This document shows positions 32,182-43,316 of a DNA stretch of 64,000 bases, piece after piece (the stretch's first letter is position 1; every line of letters starts with the position of its first letter). The position numbers and the translations under genes are program-made. This stretch comes from Rhynchopus euleeides (lineage: Eukaryota > Euglenozoa > Diplonemea > Diplonemida > Diplonemidae): NCBI GenBank assembly GCA_963210315.1, contig OY723266.1, forward strand, positions 868,001-932,000. Direction: 5' to 3'. Below the pieces are notes generated by a model, which worked only from the letters and a program-made list of their open reading frames with translations, was not told the DNA's origin and did no database searches.

Positions 32182-34551
32182 TTAATGCCATCCGGATATG
32201 GGAAGCTGCTTCAGCTGTCGTCGCCGATACAAGGCTGGGATGAAAGGCTTTTTACTAGACGACTGCGGAATCACAGTAACATGGCTCTCCGGCGGATGCG
32301 GCCTATACGGCGACAGACACTCCGCCTGTGGCCTGGGTGACACAGGCGGCTCCGGCACCAGCTCCGCCCCACTGAAATACTCCGACGCCTCAATGCGCTT
32401 CCTGAGTGACGCCTGCCTGTCATACTCCATCTGCTGCACGCGCCTCCTCCGCCGCCGCTGCTCGCGCTGCGCCTGAACCGCCTTCTGCTGCTGCCGCCGC
32501 TCCTCCTCCTCAGCGCGCCTCGCCTCCTCACGCTCCTTCTCACGCCCCCTCTGCACGACCTCCACACGGAGGCTGACGCTCTTCGCCCCATTCCACGGCA
32601 CCTCCATCCTCGGCTGCAGGATGTGCCTCAGCAACCTGTCCGACGGCCTGCACACCCTACGGTTCGACACCAGAACCACATCGCGCCGCGCAGGCTGCAC
32701 GCCACCGCCCCGCCGTGGCACCCCACCACCACCCATGGGGGTGGCAGAAGGGGGTAAACTGGGTACCTCAGGGTCAGGGCCGAACACATCATATATCGAG
32801 GGTATTGTCTCACACACGTTGGTGCTGATGGGGGTGGTGGTGGCGGTGGGGACGTCACCCCTGATGATATCATCGCCGCCGTCATCATCATCCCCATCAC
32901 CGTCGTTGGTAGCCTCACTGGGGTCCCCGATATCTTCTTCCCCCGCTTCCCCTGCTCGCATCTCGGAGTAGTCTGAATAGGTGTCTATAACAGTTTCGGT
33001 GTATGAATCCGCAATCTGTGCTGAAAGGGCAATTGTCGTCACATTATCCCCTTCCCCAGCGCTGGAGGCGGGTGGGGCAGCAGCAGTGCCGCGACCTCCA
33101 CCCCCCCCTCCTTCTTCTCGACTTCCGCCTCCACCCCCCACCGCACGGAGCAGTGAGGGGGACATCGGCAACCCCTCGGCAGAGTCAGGAGGGAAGGTGG
33201 TATCCTTCGGCATATCTCTGCTGCCACAACCGAGGCCAGCATCGTCGTCGTCATCATCGCCACCCCCATCCACCTCCCCGTCGATCATCTCCTCAACCCC
33301 GTCGGACGCCGTGCTGCCGGGGGTGCCCTCGTCACCTGAAACAGACCCCTCCGTTTCAAAATCCATCACCTCGGGGATCTCCGGGGATGCGTCGCAGTCT
33401 CTGCGATACATCTCATCCCTCCCCTCCTCCTCCTCCTCCACCTTCCCACCCCCAGCTGCAGGTAGGGGCGCTGCCCCCCCACCCTGCTGCACGGCTGAGG
33501 CTGCCTTTCCCTTCATCTCCCTCGGACTCTCCTTCGTCAGGGCTGGGATTTCCCCCGAGGGGATCCGCAGGTGTGGCGGCGCGGTGGCTGTGCTGCTGCC
33601 GCCACCCCCCTCGCCCCCCCTCCCCGACACGATCCTCTGGTATTCAAACATGGAGCGGACGGAGGAGATCCGGGCGGTGTCGGCGGCGGCCGCCCCTCCA
33701 CCGCCTGCGGCATACCGCTGTTGGAACTCTGAAAACCCGTCGCGGAACAGCTCCTGCCCCCCACCGCCACCCCCTGCCTGTGCTACAGTCGAGGCGGATA
33801 GCCTGCTGGGCGTCCCGGAGAACGACGAGCAGGTGGTGACATTACCCCCATCCCCCTTGGCAGCGCTCACCCCCTCCTCCTCCTCCACCTCCTCCCCCTC
33901 ACGCCCCTCCACACCGCCACCCGATGGCGCATCACCCAGAGGGTGTCCCAGCTGCGACTCCACGGCCTCCACAGCATCCACGGAACAGACGCCGGAAGAG
34001 ATTTCCAACTCCCGGGCCTCCAGCCCCTGGGTGGTGTTGGAGCTCCCTGTGGAAGGCGTCGGCCTGGGCAGCGGCTGCGCCGCTGCAGCGCCTTCCACAT
34101 CTGGCGAGGCGGGGGGTGGTGTCGCGGGCTGCGCATCCGCCACAGGGGGGCGTGCTGAAGGGTTGGTGGTGATGCTGCTGCTGCTGCTGCAAGGGGTGAC
34201 GTCCCTCACTACATCCGCTGTGGCATCGGAGGAAACCCTGCAGCTGGAGCGCGCGCTGGCGGTTGTGGCGTCATCCCCCGCTGCTGGCTGCGCTGCTGCA
34301 CAGCCCGGCAGCGGCTGTGGTGTCGCCTGTGTGTTTGCATCGCTCGGCGGGGTGGGCTGTCGCAAGGAGGTAGACTCGCTGAAGGAGGGGGTGGGGGGGC
34401 TCGAGGTGGAGGAGGTTGCGCAGGCGGCGGCGGCGCCGGCGAACCTCTGGGAGGGTGTTGTGACGGTGTCGAGGAGGTGGGCTGCGTCGGAGGAGGTGAA
34501 GCTCAGGATGTCGGTTTCTTCCTCGTTTTCATCGAGGTACACCACGGCCAT
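32182..34551 (-). CDS. Large, mostly disordered acidic protein, hypothetical
   Basis: A single open frame of 789 residues from the ATG at 34551 (MAVVYLDENEEETD). A longer upstream reading has no supporting features. A pyrimidine-rich tract ending in AG at 34563 lies 11 nt before the ATG. The protein is rich in Ser, Pro, Gly, Ala and acidic residues, with poly-Gly, poly-Ser and poly-Asp runs. The only ordered part is near the C-terminus: a strand-like region (RRDVVLVSNRRVCRPSDRLL), then a highly charged Arg/Glu/Gln helix (about 680-735), and a short basic tail KKPFIPALYRRRQLKQL. No known domain was recognised. The uninterrupted frame, the good start context and the long non-simple C-terminus support a real gene. 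The opposite strand is also open (548 codons), as expected for such GC-rich repeats. Confidence 0.6.
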   Translation of the reverse strand: MAVVYLDENEEETDILSFTSSDAAHLLDTVTTPSQRFAGAAAACATSSTSSPPTPSFSESTSLRQPTPPSDANTQATPQPLPGCAAAQPAAGDDATTASARSSCRVSSDATADVVRDVTPCSSSSSITTNPSARPPVADAQPATPPPASPDVEGAAAAQPLPRPTPSTGSSNTTQGLEARELEISSGVCSVDAVEAVESQLGHPLGDAPSGGGVEGREGEEVEEEEGVSAAKGDGGNVTTCSSFSGTPSRLSASTVAQAGGGGGGQELFRDGFSEFQQRYAAGGGGAAAADTARISSVRSMFEYQRIVSGRGGEGGGGSSTATAPPHLRIPSGEIPALTKESPREMKGKAASAVQQGGGAAPLPAAGGGKVEEEEEGRDEMYRRDCDASPEIPEVMDFETEGSVSGDEGTPGSTASDGVEEMIDGEVDGGGDDDDDDAGLGCGSRDMPKDTTFPPDSAEGLPMSPSLLRAVGGGGGSREEGGGGGGRGTAAAPPASSAGEGDNVTTIALSAQIADSYTETVIDTYSDYSEMRAGEAGEEDIGDPSEATNDGDGDDDDGGDDIIRGDVPTATTTPISTNVCETIPSIYDVFGPDPEVPSLPPSATPMGGGGVPRRGGGVQPARRDVVLVSNRRVCRPSDRLLRHILQPRMEVPWNGAKSVSLRVEVVQRGREKEREEARRAEEEERRQQQKAVQAQREQRRRRRRVQQMEYDRQASLRKRIEASEYFSGAELVPEPPVSPRPQAECLSPYRPHPPESHVTVIPQSSSKKPFIPALYRRRQLKQLPISGWH

Positions 34552-35254
34552 GTGTGGGTGGCCTGTTGGGGTGTGGGGTGTGAAGGGATGGTGGTGGTGG
34601 TGGGTTGGAAACACTGTTCCGGGTTGAAGAGAGGGAGAGAAAGAAGGGGATCGCTCGAAACGAAAACCAACGCTAGCAATAGCAGTGGTTCTTTGGATGA
34701 AACAGGTCAACCGAGCGATAGCACACAGACTTGACCTGGTGCAAGCCCGCAGGAGTATCTGCCCTATCAGCTTTTGACGAAAATGCTGTGGTGGGATTCA
34801 AATAAAGACATCCCATGTGTCTTGTGGGGTGGGAGGGGGGTTGGTTGGTATGGAGGTGGCTGACACACAGTAAGCAAGGTAGACAGTGCCAGACTAGGCT
34901 AGGGGTGTGGAGCACGGGTGGAGACCTGAATGGCAGTTCTCATGTGGCATCAGATGGGCATGGGACGTTGGGGTGGCCAAAAAAGGGAAGGGGCTGATTG
35001 CTGACGCCCGGCAAAGGGGCAGGGATGGAGGCGGAGGTGGAGGGGTGCAGGGCGGTGAGGGTGAGGGTGAGGGGGGGGGCCACTCCCAGCAGCCACTATT
35101 TTTTTGCGTCATGAACCCAGCAGCCTCTCATGACCGACAATTTTCTGATTCGCTACTTTTTTTTTGCAACAGGCCCGGTGCCTCTGGGAGGCAGCCGGTG
35201 ATCGCCGCCCCGCTGCATGCCAGGCCTGCTGTGTGGTGGTCGGATGGGACACGC
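34552..35254. other. Intergenic between eL19 and the disordered protein gene
   Basis: No gene was recognised. It presumably contains the eL19 3' UTR (right) and the leader of the downstream gene (left). T runs lie near 35097 and 35155. Confidence 0.5.
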
Positions 35255-35866
35255 TTACTTCTTCGACTTCTTCTTCTCGTCGACCTTCTTCACCGTCGAG
35301 CCGCGCTCAGCACGCTCCCTCTCACGGCGCTTCTCCGTCTTCGAGGCCAGCTTCACGCGCTTGTCCAGCTTCTTGGCCTTCTTGGCGTCCAGCTGGTCCA
35401 TCAGGTCCTTCTCACGGGCCTTCAGGCCCTTCTCCTTGTGGATGTGCTCCAGCAGGGTGCGCTTGTTCTTGAACACGTTACCCTTGCACTTCAGGTACAT
35501 CTCGTGGTAGGAGTGGCGGTCGATCTTCTTCTGCTCACGGAACTTGGCCAGCAGGCGGCGCAGCACACGAATGCGGCGCACCCACAGCTCCTTGCTGGGC
35601 ATGCGTGCCTCGGCGGAACCCTTGCGCTTACCGAACCCGGTGTGACGGCCCTTCCTCTTGGCCTCCAGGGTCTTCCTCCAGCGGAAGCGGGACGCCGAGT
35701 TCTTCGGCTTCTTCAGGATGAACCCATCCTTGATGCACTTCTCCACCTGGCTGCGCGAGTTGGCAGCAGCAAGGTCCGACGTCTCGTTGGGGTCAAGCCA
35801 GACACGGCCACGCCCGCACTTCAGGATCTTGCCCGCCAGGCGTGCCTGCAGCTTGAGAGACACCAT
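35255..35866 (-). CDS. RPL19: 60S ribosomal protein eL19
   Basis: Intronless, 203 residues, full length for the family (about 180-200). It begins [11 protein letters not shown] and contains the family blocks [51 protein letters not shown] and [20 protein letters not shown], ending in a long basic Lys/Arg/Glu helix. eL19 is a large-subunit protein that forms an inter-subunit bridge through its C-terminal helix. The tail after about residue 150 is species-specific. A pyrimidine tract with CAG at 35889 lies 22 nt upstream of the ATG, compatible with a spliced-leader acceptor. No upstream ATG competes. This is the most secure housekeeping gene in the window and fixes the coding strand and genetic code (standard stops). 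Confidence 0.97.
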   Translation of the reverse strand: MVSLKLQARLAGKILKCGRGRVWLDPNETSDLAAANSRSQVEKCIKDGFILKKPKNSASRFRWRKTLEAKRKGRHTGFGKRKGSAEARMPSKELWVRRIRVLRRLLAKFREQKKIDRHSYHEMYLKCKGNVFKNKRTLLEHIHKEKGLKAREKDLMDQLDAKKAKKLDKRVKLASKTEKRRERERAERGSTVKKVDEKKKSKK

Positions 35867-37411
35867 TTTTTAGAGTATATCCGCCCACCTGCAGGTCGGG
35901 ATGTGGGTGTGGGGGGAGGTCGGGAGGTGTGGCGGGGAACAAGGCAGTATATCCCTTTGCCTCCGGCACTGGCAACTGATTGGCGATCTCTCTTTTTGAC
36001 ACCACGCCTAAACACGAATCTTGCGCGAAGCGTACTGTCAGTTCCTCCGGTGGACCCAAACCGAGGAAAGTGACACGATTCCCATTCCACCAAGCGCATG
36101 CAAAATCATGATTGGTGGATCAAACAAAACACAGAACTGTGTGCGCCGGACAACAGAGATCACACGACAAGCAGCACCAAAACATACTATAGGTGGGGGA
36201 GAGCGAGCGAGGGGAGGGGAGGGGGTACTCTCTGCATAACTTCATGTATAATATGCCACACCCCCCCTGCCTTCTTTGCTTGTTCCTGGGTGCCTCACAG
36301 CCCCGCCCCGCCTGCCACCCACCCTCCCTTCTCCCCCCCTTGTTGGGGACCACACAACAATGGAAGGCATCTAGACCACCGAGTGTGAGGGTGGGGGACT
36401 GGGGGGACAGGGGGGAGGGGGTGAGGGGGTGAGGGAACCGAGCAACCAACAGGCAGCTCATCTGGAGCCACCAACCCGAATTCGATTCGACTCTAACAGC
36501 AACGGCGCACGCCAACACGCAGAGGTTGTCTTTTCGTATCCTTATATTTTTTTTGGCGTGCGTGCTGCAGGGGTGTCGAGGGGAGGGGGATAAGAGGAAC
36601 ACAGGAACAACAGCAAAGGGAATCAGAGGGACTTTTGGCAAAAACAAAAAACTTGGCCCGAGGGAATTGGGGGAGTGAGGGTGGTCGGGGAGAGGGCGGG
36701 GACAACGAGTGCTGCTGCCGATACTGCAATGTGTGTGTGCGAACTAAAAGGGGGCGGGGGTGGGTGGGTGGTGGTATTGGTTTACAAGAAAATAACAGGG
36801 ATGGCGGAGGAGAAGGGGTGGATAAAGGGGGGCAGGGGAAACGAAGCGTGCATATTTTCAGTGGGAGGCAGTGAAAGAGAGAGGGGGAGAGAGAGAGAGA
36901 GAAACGGGGGGGAAGATTTGCACACACGCACGCACAAAACAGCAGGACATCATGGTCCCCCCCCCCACCCAGCCCACCCACCCCCCCCCCCCCCGTACCC
37001 CTACTTTACCCTCATTGCTGTGTTCCCTTCATAATTCTCGTCTCTTGTCCTATCCGTTCTTCCTTCTTCTCCCTCTCGTTGTGAAGGAGAAGGGCACGTC
37101 AGAGGGGGTACACACCAGGCAAAGAGAACACCGACACAAAGAAGGGAACCACAGCAAACAAGGCGGGGGAGGGGGACTAGGTTTTTTCGAACAGGATAAG
37201 GGGGGGGGGGGGGACCATGCCGGCACAACACAACGTGCAGCAGGCGGGGTGGGGGTGAAATCTAAGGGAAATGCCGGCGATTGAAACGGCATTTTTTTTG
37301 GGGGACTTTTTTGTTTGATATACTTTTTTCGAGGGGTACAAACAGGCACATGGGGGAGGCGGGGGATGGTGTGGTGGGGAGGGTCCCCTTCCACAGGGTG
37401 GCGTGTATCGC
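35867..37411. other. Intergenic low-complexity region
   Basis: No gene was recognised. GA and G runs (36400-36430, 36730-36910, 37195-37215) and C runs (36958-36995) dominate. Confidence 0.5.
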
Positions 37412-39320
37412 TTACAGGCCTGGAATGTCCAAGTTGGGTTCACGGCTGCGCCTTGGGCTGCCCGTCTGTGCAGCATCCCGGTTGAACGCATTCGCCGTCT
37501 CCTTGAACTTCGACATCGAAATGCGGAGGGCATCCTTCTGCCGCTCGAGCTTCACCTCCTGCTCGATCAGAGCACGCTCCTGCCCTTCCAGCAGGTTCCT
37601 GTGGTCTGCGTTTGTCCGGAGCTTGGTCTCGCTCTCCTGCAGCATGGCCATCAGGCGCTGGTTCTGCTGTGCCTGTGCTTCTGCTGCTTGGCGCAGCTCC
37701 TGCTCCTTCGCACGCCCTGCGTCGAGATCCCGTTGCGCCTGAGGGTGAAAAAGAAAGTCAGAAAATGTGGTGGGCGTTGGCAAATTCTTTTCTTTTACCC
37801 CCTCCCCCAGCCTGAAAAAGCATGTGGAGGCTGACATAGGTGCGTATCTCCCGCACAGGCGGGTATGGGCCTGTTTTGTCTTCTGCCGGCAGAAGAGCCC
37901 TGCTGCAAATCAGGCGGCCAGCTGTGCCCTCCGGCGCAGCTTGGAATGGCTGCGTTTGGTCCAACCCCTCCTCCCCCAACTTGGTTCTTGCTGGGTTCGG
38001 GGGTGCAATCCCCTGCCGGGCGGGCCTCATGCATGTCGGGCAAGCCCTTGCGCTGTGGCGGGGCAGCCATCCGTTCAGCAGGTGCATAACGGGGATGCCT
38101 GCCACCAAAGACCCTTCGATGATTCGATGCCACTTCTCGCCATACCTGTGCGATCTCATCGCGGAGCTGCTGGTCGCTGCGCATGTCACGCCCCCTGTAG
38201 TACACAGCATCCACCGTGTTGGGGTAGACCTGTGCGAAGGTATGCCACTTCTGCAGGTCGATGCGTCCGTCACGCGGGTGGTCCGCCTTCACGAAGAGCT
38301 CGTTCACAGTGCTTGCGGAGAAGTCAATCCCGCGCTGGCGGAAGGCACGCTCCAGCTCACCCGACTCAACCCACCCCTTCCGCTGCTCGTCGATTTCCTG
38401 GAACGAGACACGGATACGCTCCTCCAGAGGCACGTTAGGGCGCTCGCCAGCCAGGGATGCAGCGCCTGTCGGGTATGGTGGAGCGGTACGGGATGGCAGT
38501 CATGTGCCCACTGCGAACACAACACATTGTATCATATACTATGTCACACACATAAGCCGAGCGTTGGCGATAGCAAAGACCCTCACAATCATTAACATGG
38601 AAACCACACCACACTGCACACAAGGAAATGGACTTGAAGTCGCGAGGAATTGCACCGATGCAATATCCACTCCACACACACACGCCAAGCTTTTTGCTCA
38701 CTGAGCGAACTCTGGTTGCCTCCACTGTACAGACACACACACACTCTATCTCTCTCTCTCTCTCTCTCTCTCTAACAGACACCACGCGTCATACCCATCG
38801 GCTGGGGCAGCCCTGTACCAGGGTGGTACGGCGCAACGCTGCCAGCATGGCCCCCGGGATGGCTCTGGGGACTGGGCTGTGCGTAGTAGCCGCCTGCCGG
38901 AGGGAGCGACTGCTGGGGATGGGGCTGGGGCTGCATGCCGTAGCCACCGCCACCCCCTCCGGACAGGGGGGCCAGCGGCACGGGGCGGGTCGGGGGGCGG
39001 GGTGCGGGCAGGTCCTTCTGCACGTCTGTCTGCCAGGGGCTGACGGGCTGGAAGCAGTACAGCTGGTCGTACTCATGCAGCTGCTGGGGCAGCGACAGGT
39101 CCACCCACTTCAGGTGGGCGTCGTCGTACACCTGGATGCGCGACACAGAGAACTTGTCAATCTGTGCAACGTTCGGCGGCTGCAGGCAATGCATCTCCGA
39201 TGTGAATGTGTTCTCCACATGTGTCCTCAGGTCCGAAAGGGCCGGCTTCTCGGGAAACGGCAGCTCGAGGTTGACCTTCTCAGAGAACAGGTCGCCGCAC
39301 ACAAGGAGGGTAAACGGCAT
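37412..39320 (-). CDS. BILBO1-like protein: N-terminal BILBO1-type domain, EF-hand region, coiled coil
   Basis: Three exons (39320-38795, 38465-38146, 37738-37412) give 390 residues; donors are GTATGA and GTATGG. The N-terminal ~110 residues (start MPFTLLVCGDLFSEKVNLEL; later DKFSVSRIQVYDDAHLKWVDL and YDQLYCFQP) match, by my recollection of the family, the ubiquitin-like domain of trypanosome BILBO1, the flagellar pocket collar protein. A Pro/Gly/Gln-rich linker leads to two EF-hand-like loops, 201-212 (D-x-Q-x-K-G...E) and 237-248 (D...D-G...K). The second lacks the final acidic residue and may not bind calcium. A coiled coil with basic residues (about 283-370) ends the protein. Order and proportions agree with BILBO1, which self-assembles into a ring or filaments at the flagellum base; this protein is shorter than the ~590-residue trypanosome one. 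Confidence 0.78.
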
Positions 39321-39628
39321 GGTGCCCTGATGTGTGGTGGATCCACAGGCCTGGAAGCTGGGGGGGCAGGTGTGGGCGTTGCAACATACTATCACGCGAT
39401 CGAGCTTTGCACGACACCACAAAGGAGAACAAGAAGGCAAACATCACTTGGGTGGCCGGGGCGGGGCGGGATGTGTGCCTCTGAAGAACAAACCAGAACT
39501 ATGATTCGAGGAGCAAATCCCAAAGCCTGGGTGGGGGTGAGGGGTGCAGGCGCCTGCGCCGTTTTGCTCTCCTAGACTCTACCATCGGGACGACACGCTA
39601 AGACGATCTAACAGCCTACAGCGTACAG
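39321..39628. other. Short intergenic spacer
   Basis: The 308 bp between two minus-strand genes contain pyrimidine-rich stretches on the sense strand (CACACCTGCCCCCCCAG near 39365) that could serve as splice acceptors for the BILBO1-like gene. No gene. Confidence 0.5.
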
Positions 39629-42600
39629 CTAGACGCGGTGTGATGCGACAGCAGATTGTAGCTCCGCGAGCGCGACGCTACGTGTGTTTGTTTGGTGCAT
39701 TTGAGAGGCCAGTAGGCGGCGCAGCTTCGTGAGCTCTGACACCGCCACGGCAGTGAAGTGAAGAGCCAGCCCCTCGGGGTCGTCGGGAGCGGCAGCAGTG
39801 TCAGGGCTGTCGCTGCCACCGACGCATGCGGGGTGCAACCACGCTACCATCGAGGAGAAGGTGCGTGCGGTGCGTTTCCTCTCCTCGACGTTCGCCCTGT
39901 GTGCACGCTGCACCTCGCTGAGCAGGTCCGCACAGAGGTCCTCCCCGTCCTCCAGGTTGCGGCGTGCCGCCTCCTCCAGCGTGGGGACCACTGCCGTGCA
40001 GTTGGCGTGCTGCTTGCGCTGCACGGCATGCCACCGCAGGCGAGTGAAGTACACAATACCCAGGCGGGTCATCGCCTGCACCTCGAGGCTGTGCACAGAG
40101 TTCTGGAAGATCCGTAAGCGCATTGCCTGCTTCCCCGCGCCGAAGCGCTCCAGCTGGTACTCCTTCCGATCCAACACCTCGCCCCCTGCCCACCTCTGCC
40201 ACGTGCAGTAGGTTGCAGCCAGGAGGCGCATGTGGGACACCTGCTCTCGTGCAGACACACAAACCCTGGCACATCGCATCTCCCGCTTCCGCACAATGCG
40301 GTTCTTCGTGTGCATGATGAGCTGTAGAGGGGTGGTGGTGGGTGTGGTGCGGGTCGATGATCCAGATCGGCAGCAAGAGTCTAGAGAATCAGATGTCATG
40401 GACAGGTCCGGAGGTGTCTGTGATTAGCCCCCTATGTAGAAGGGTCAAGGCGCAAAGCTCAGTTCCCCTTCATTCAAGGCAGTCAGGCACGCTGCTGCGC
40501 CCCAGGGCTGCGCCTCAGGGTTCATCACAACATCTTTGGCAAGCCCTCATACCTTGAGCCAAAAGCGCCTTGCAAGGGTGCACGCGTTATTTTTGTAGAG
40601 GGAAATGGCGACAGGCCCGTGCAGGTGGGACGTCAGCACGTCGACGGTGTCTCCCTGCTCGTTTGTCAGCTCTGTCAGTTCCTGCAGAGATGGAAAAGGT
40701 GGATTGTTTCCTGCGGCATGCCGGCAGGTTAGCACAGAACTGAAGCCCATCGGGTTGCTTCCGATGCACAAGGAAGACTTGGATGATTGGTACTGCACAA
40801 ACGCACAAGCTGAAAAAGAACACAATGGTGCCGTGGTGTGGCTGATCAGCTGCCACTCCTTCCTCTGGGGTCTACCCCCACACAGCACACAGCCATACCT
40901 GCACTTCTGTGTCACGCGCACCCAGCTCTTGCTTGTGTGTGAGCAGGGCTGTGTTGTGCTTCCCGTGAAGCTCTTGCAGCTCATCCGCCACACGCTTCAG
41001 TGACTCCTGCAGCCGGCTCACCTCATCGCCGTGCAGCTTGGTGATGTAGGTGCTCTGCTCTTCATCGATGTGCTTCCGCTGGCGCAGCGCGTCATGGTGA
41101 CGCTCGTGCAGTTGCTGCAGCTCCTCGTCATGCTCCTTCTGCTTCATCCGTGTGGTGGTAGCATGGCGCTGTGCGGACTCACGCAGCTGTGTTTCATAGA
41201 GGTCACGCATCGAGATCAGGGCCTCATCACACGCACGCCGCTCATCGAGGATCTTGTTCTTGATGCCGGCCTGCACGACGTCGAGGCGCTCCTGCAGGGC
41301 AGCAACCGTCTCCATCTGCATCAGGTTGTGGCGCTCTGCTTCGAGCATGCGACGTGCAGTGCGCTCGTGAGCCACCTCTACCTCCAGCAGCGCACGCATG
41401 CACTGCACCGACACGCGGTGCGCAGCCTGCCGCTCGCGCTCCGCCTCGGCAACTGCTTCGCGCAGAGCTTTTTCCGACTCTGCCGCTCTGCTGCCGCCCT
41501 CCTCCAGCACGTGCTGGAGGCGCTCCTCTGTAGCCCCACGCTGTGCGGCCTGCTCGACTGCAGCACCCACCGCCTGGTCCCGCTCCATCTCCACCTCCGA
41601 CATGCAACCCTCGGCACGTGCCAGCGCCTCTCGGCACTCCACCAGCTCTGCAGACGTTGCCAGCAGCTGTGCGTCACGCACCTCGTCCTCGTTGCGCTTC
41701 TGCTCGTTCAACAGCTCGGCATGCAGCAGCTTGTACTTTCGCGCGTCAGCCAGCATGGCTTCGAGACGCACGACCTTCTCCTTCCACAGCGCAAGCTCCA
41801 CATCCGCCGAAGCCGATGTAAAGGCTGGGCTGCGCGGCGGCAGTGCGCTGTGCGTGCTGTGCACCTCGGCATGCACAGCTGCCTCGGAGGCATGTGCAGC
41901 GTGCGGCACACGCAGCACAGTGCTGGTGTCACGCCCCTCAGACAGGTACACAGGGCGCGAGGTGGCAGGCGCCGACACTTGCTCCTGCTCCTGCGGATCG
42001 GCCAGCCGCTGCGGCTGTGGTAGGCTCTGCACCTGCACCTGCGGCTGCACCAACGGGTAGGCTGCCGTGTGCTGCGCATGTGCATGCCTCTTCCGCGGCA
42101 GAGACTGCGACTCGAACACCTGGGGATCGGGCATGGAATCCGACTCACGCGTCAGCACTTCCTGCTGCTCCTGCGGCACATGCGCCTGCAGCTGCTGCGA
42201 ATGCGGCACCACATGCGCCTGCTGCCTGGGCTGCGACAGCTTCTGCTGATCCGCAAGCCGCGGAGACGCCATCGAAAGAAAGAGCGCCCCTGGCGCCAGC
42301 GGGATAGACGACGTCCAGTGCCCTGCATCACCCAACATCCCCAACGACACTGGCAGAGCACCAGACGACACGGTGACGTGATCGCGCTTCAGGTTGAAAG
42401 TCAAGAGGAGCATGGGTGAGGGGCTGTCGGGCGTTGCGACGGGAACCTGGACGCGCACCGACTCCTCCCACACGGGGCTGTCGCTGTGCAGGGCGCGTGT
42501 GAGGTAGAGGACGCCTGAGGGGGTCACGACTTCGATGCTGACGGGGCCACCCACCACGAGGTCCACAGCCCGCGACACAATGAGCACAACCTCCTCATGC

Positions 42601-42851
42601 GGCTCAGCCGTGGGCATCGCCGTTGCCGCCCAACCCTGCGCCCCTGCGCGGTTGTACACAGCAGGCACACGATGCGGAGACACTGCAGGCGCACTGCCGA
42701 TGAGCCTTTTAAACAGCTCATCCTCACTGATGACCAGCCCAGCGCCGGACTCATCGAAGTCGGAGTCTGTGTAGTTGCTCTGCACGAGGGCTATCCTGTG
42801 CATGCCATGGCTTGGGGCGACCTCCCGTGTAGCGGGGTCACCATGCGCCAT
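39629..42851 (-). CDS. Long coiled-coil protein with a possible C2-like N-terminal domain
   Basis: Three phase-0 exons (42851-40899, 40681-40553, 40321-39629) encode 924 residues; donors are GTATGG and GTATGA. Start choice: the ATG at 42851 sits 5 nt after a CTGCCACAG acceptor-like site; a later Met 15 codons on is an alternative. Residues ~70-210 alternate hydrophobic strands (EEVVLIVSRAVDLV, SIEVVTPSGVLYLT, MLLLTFNLKRDHVTV) and resemble a C2-type beta sandwich without obvious calcium ligands. A Gln/His/Pro-rich linker precedes about 300 residues of continuous coiled coil (about 350-650). The C-terminal 230 residues are basic and helical, with many Arg and Trp/Tyr, and keep coding quality to the stop. 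Likely a structural or flagellar/centrosomal component; no specific family is recognised. Confidence 0.7.
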
Positions 42852-43316
42852 CCCTCCTGTGGCAGTGCAGTGGTGGTGTTGGCATGTGGGTGGCAGAGGG
42901 AGCAATGGCGATGGTGGCGGTTTTTTCGTTCCGACGTCTCGCAGGCGGGCCAAACTAGTGATGGAGAGGTGGGGGTGTGATGGGGTGCTGCGATCACCCA
43001 GCAGACAGGTGTATATTGGAGGCCGAGAAGGCGGGTCCAGTGTGCTGAGTTTTGCCTGTTTTTGGCTGGTTTCTAGTAGTGCTTATTGATCCATCAAGCA
43101 TGTGTGTCACAGAACAACCGTGCACAATAATATTGTCTAGTAGGAAGGGCACGCCTGAGCGCAACCCGCCCGATCGCAACCCCCCCCCCCCCACACGGAC
43201 ACAATGTTTTTACATTGGTGCAGAGCACGCCTGTGTTCTCCACTATCCCTCCACGCACGCAACCCCGCCCCCATCCCAACCCTGGGGTGGAGAAGAAGGA
43301 ACCGTGTCTGCCTGCA
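42852..43316. other. Intergenic spacer
   Basis: No gene was recognised. It contains a C run near 43180-43192 and an AT-rich patch near 43110-43140. Confidence 0.5.

Noticed and set aside
32981..34627. 548-codon open frame on the plus strand
   Set aside because: Antisense shadow of the disordered-protein gene; only Ser/Pro-rich simple sequence, no domain.
32182..34710. Longer reading of the disordered protein starting at 34710
   Set aside because: The extra residues are His/Pro-rich and would cross the acceptor-like AG at 34563; the ATG at 34551 has the better context.
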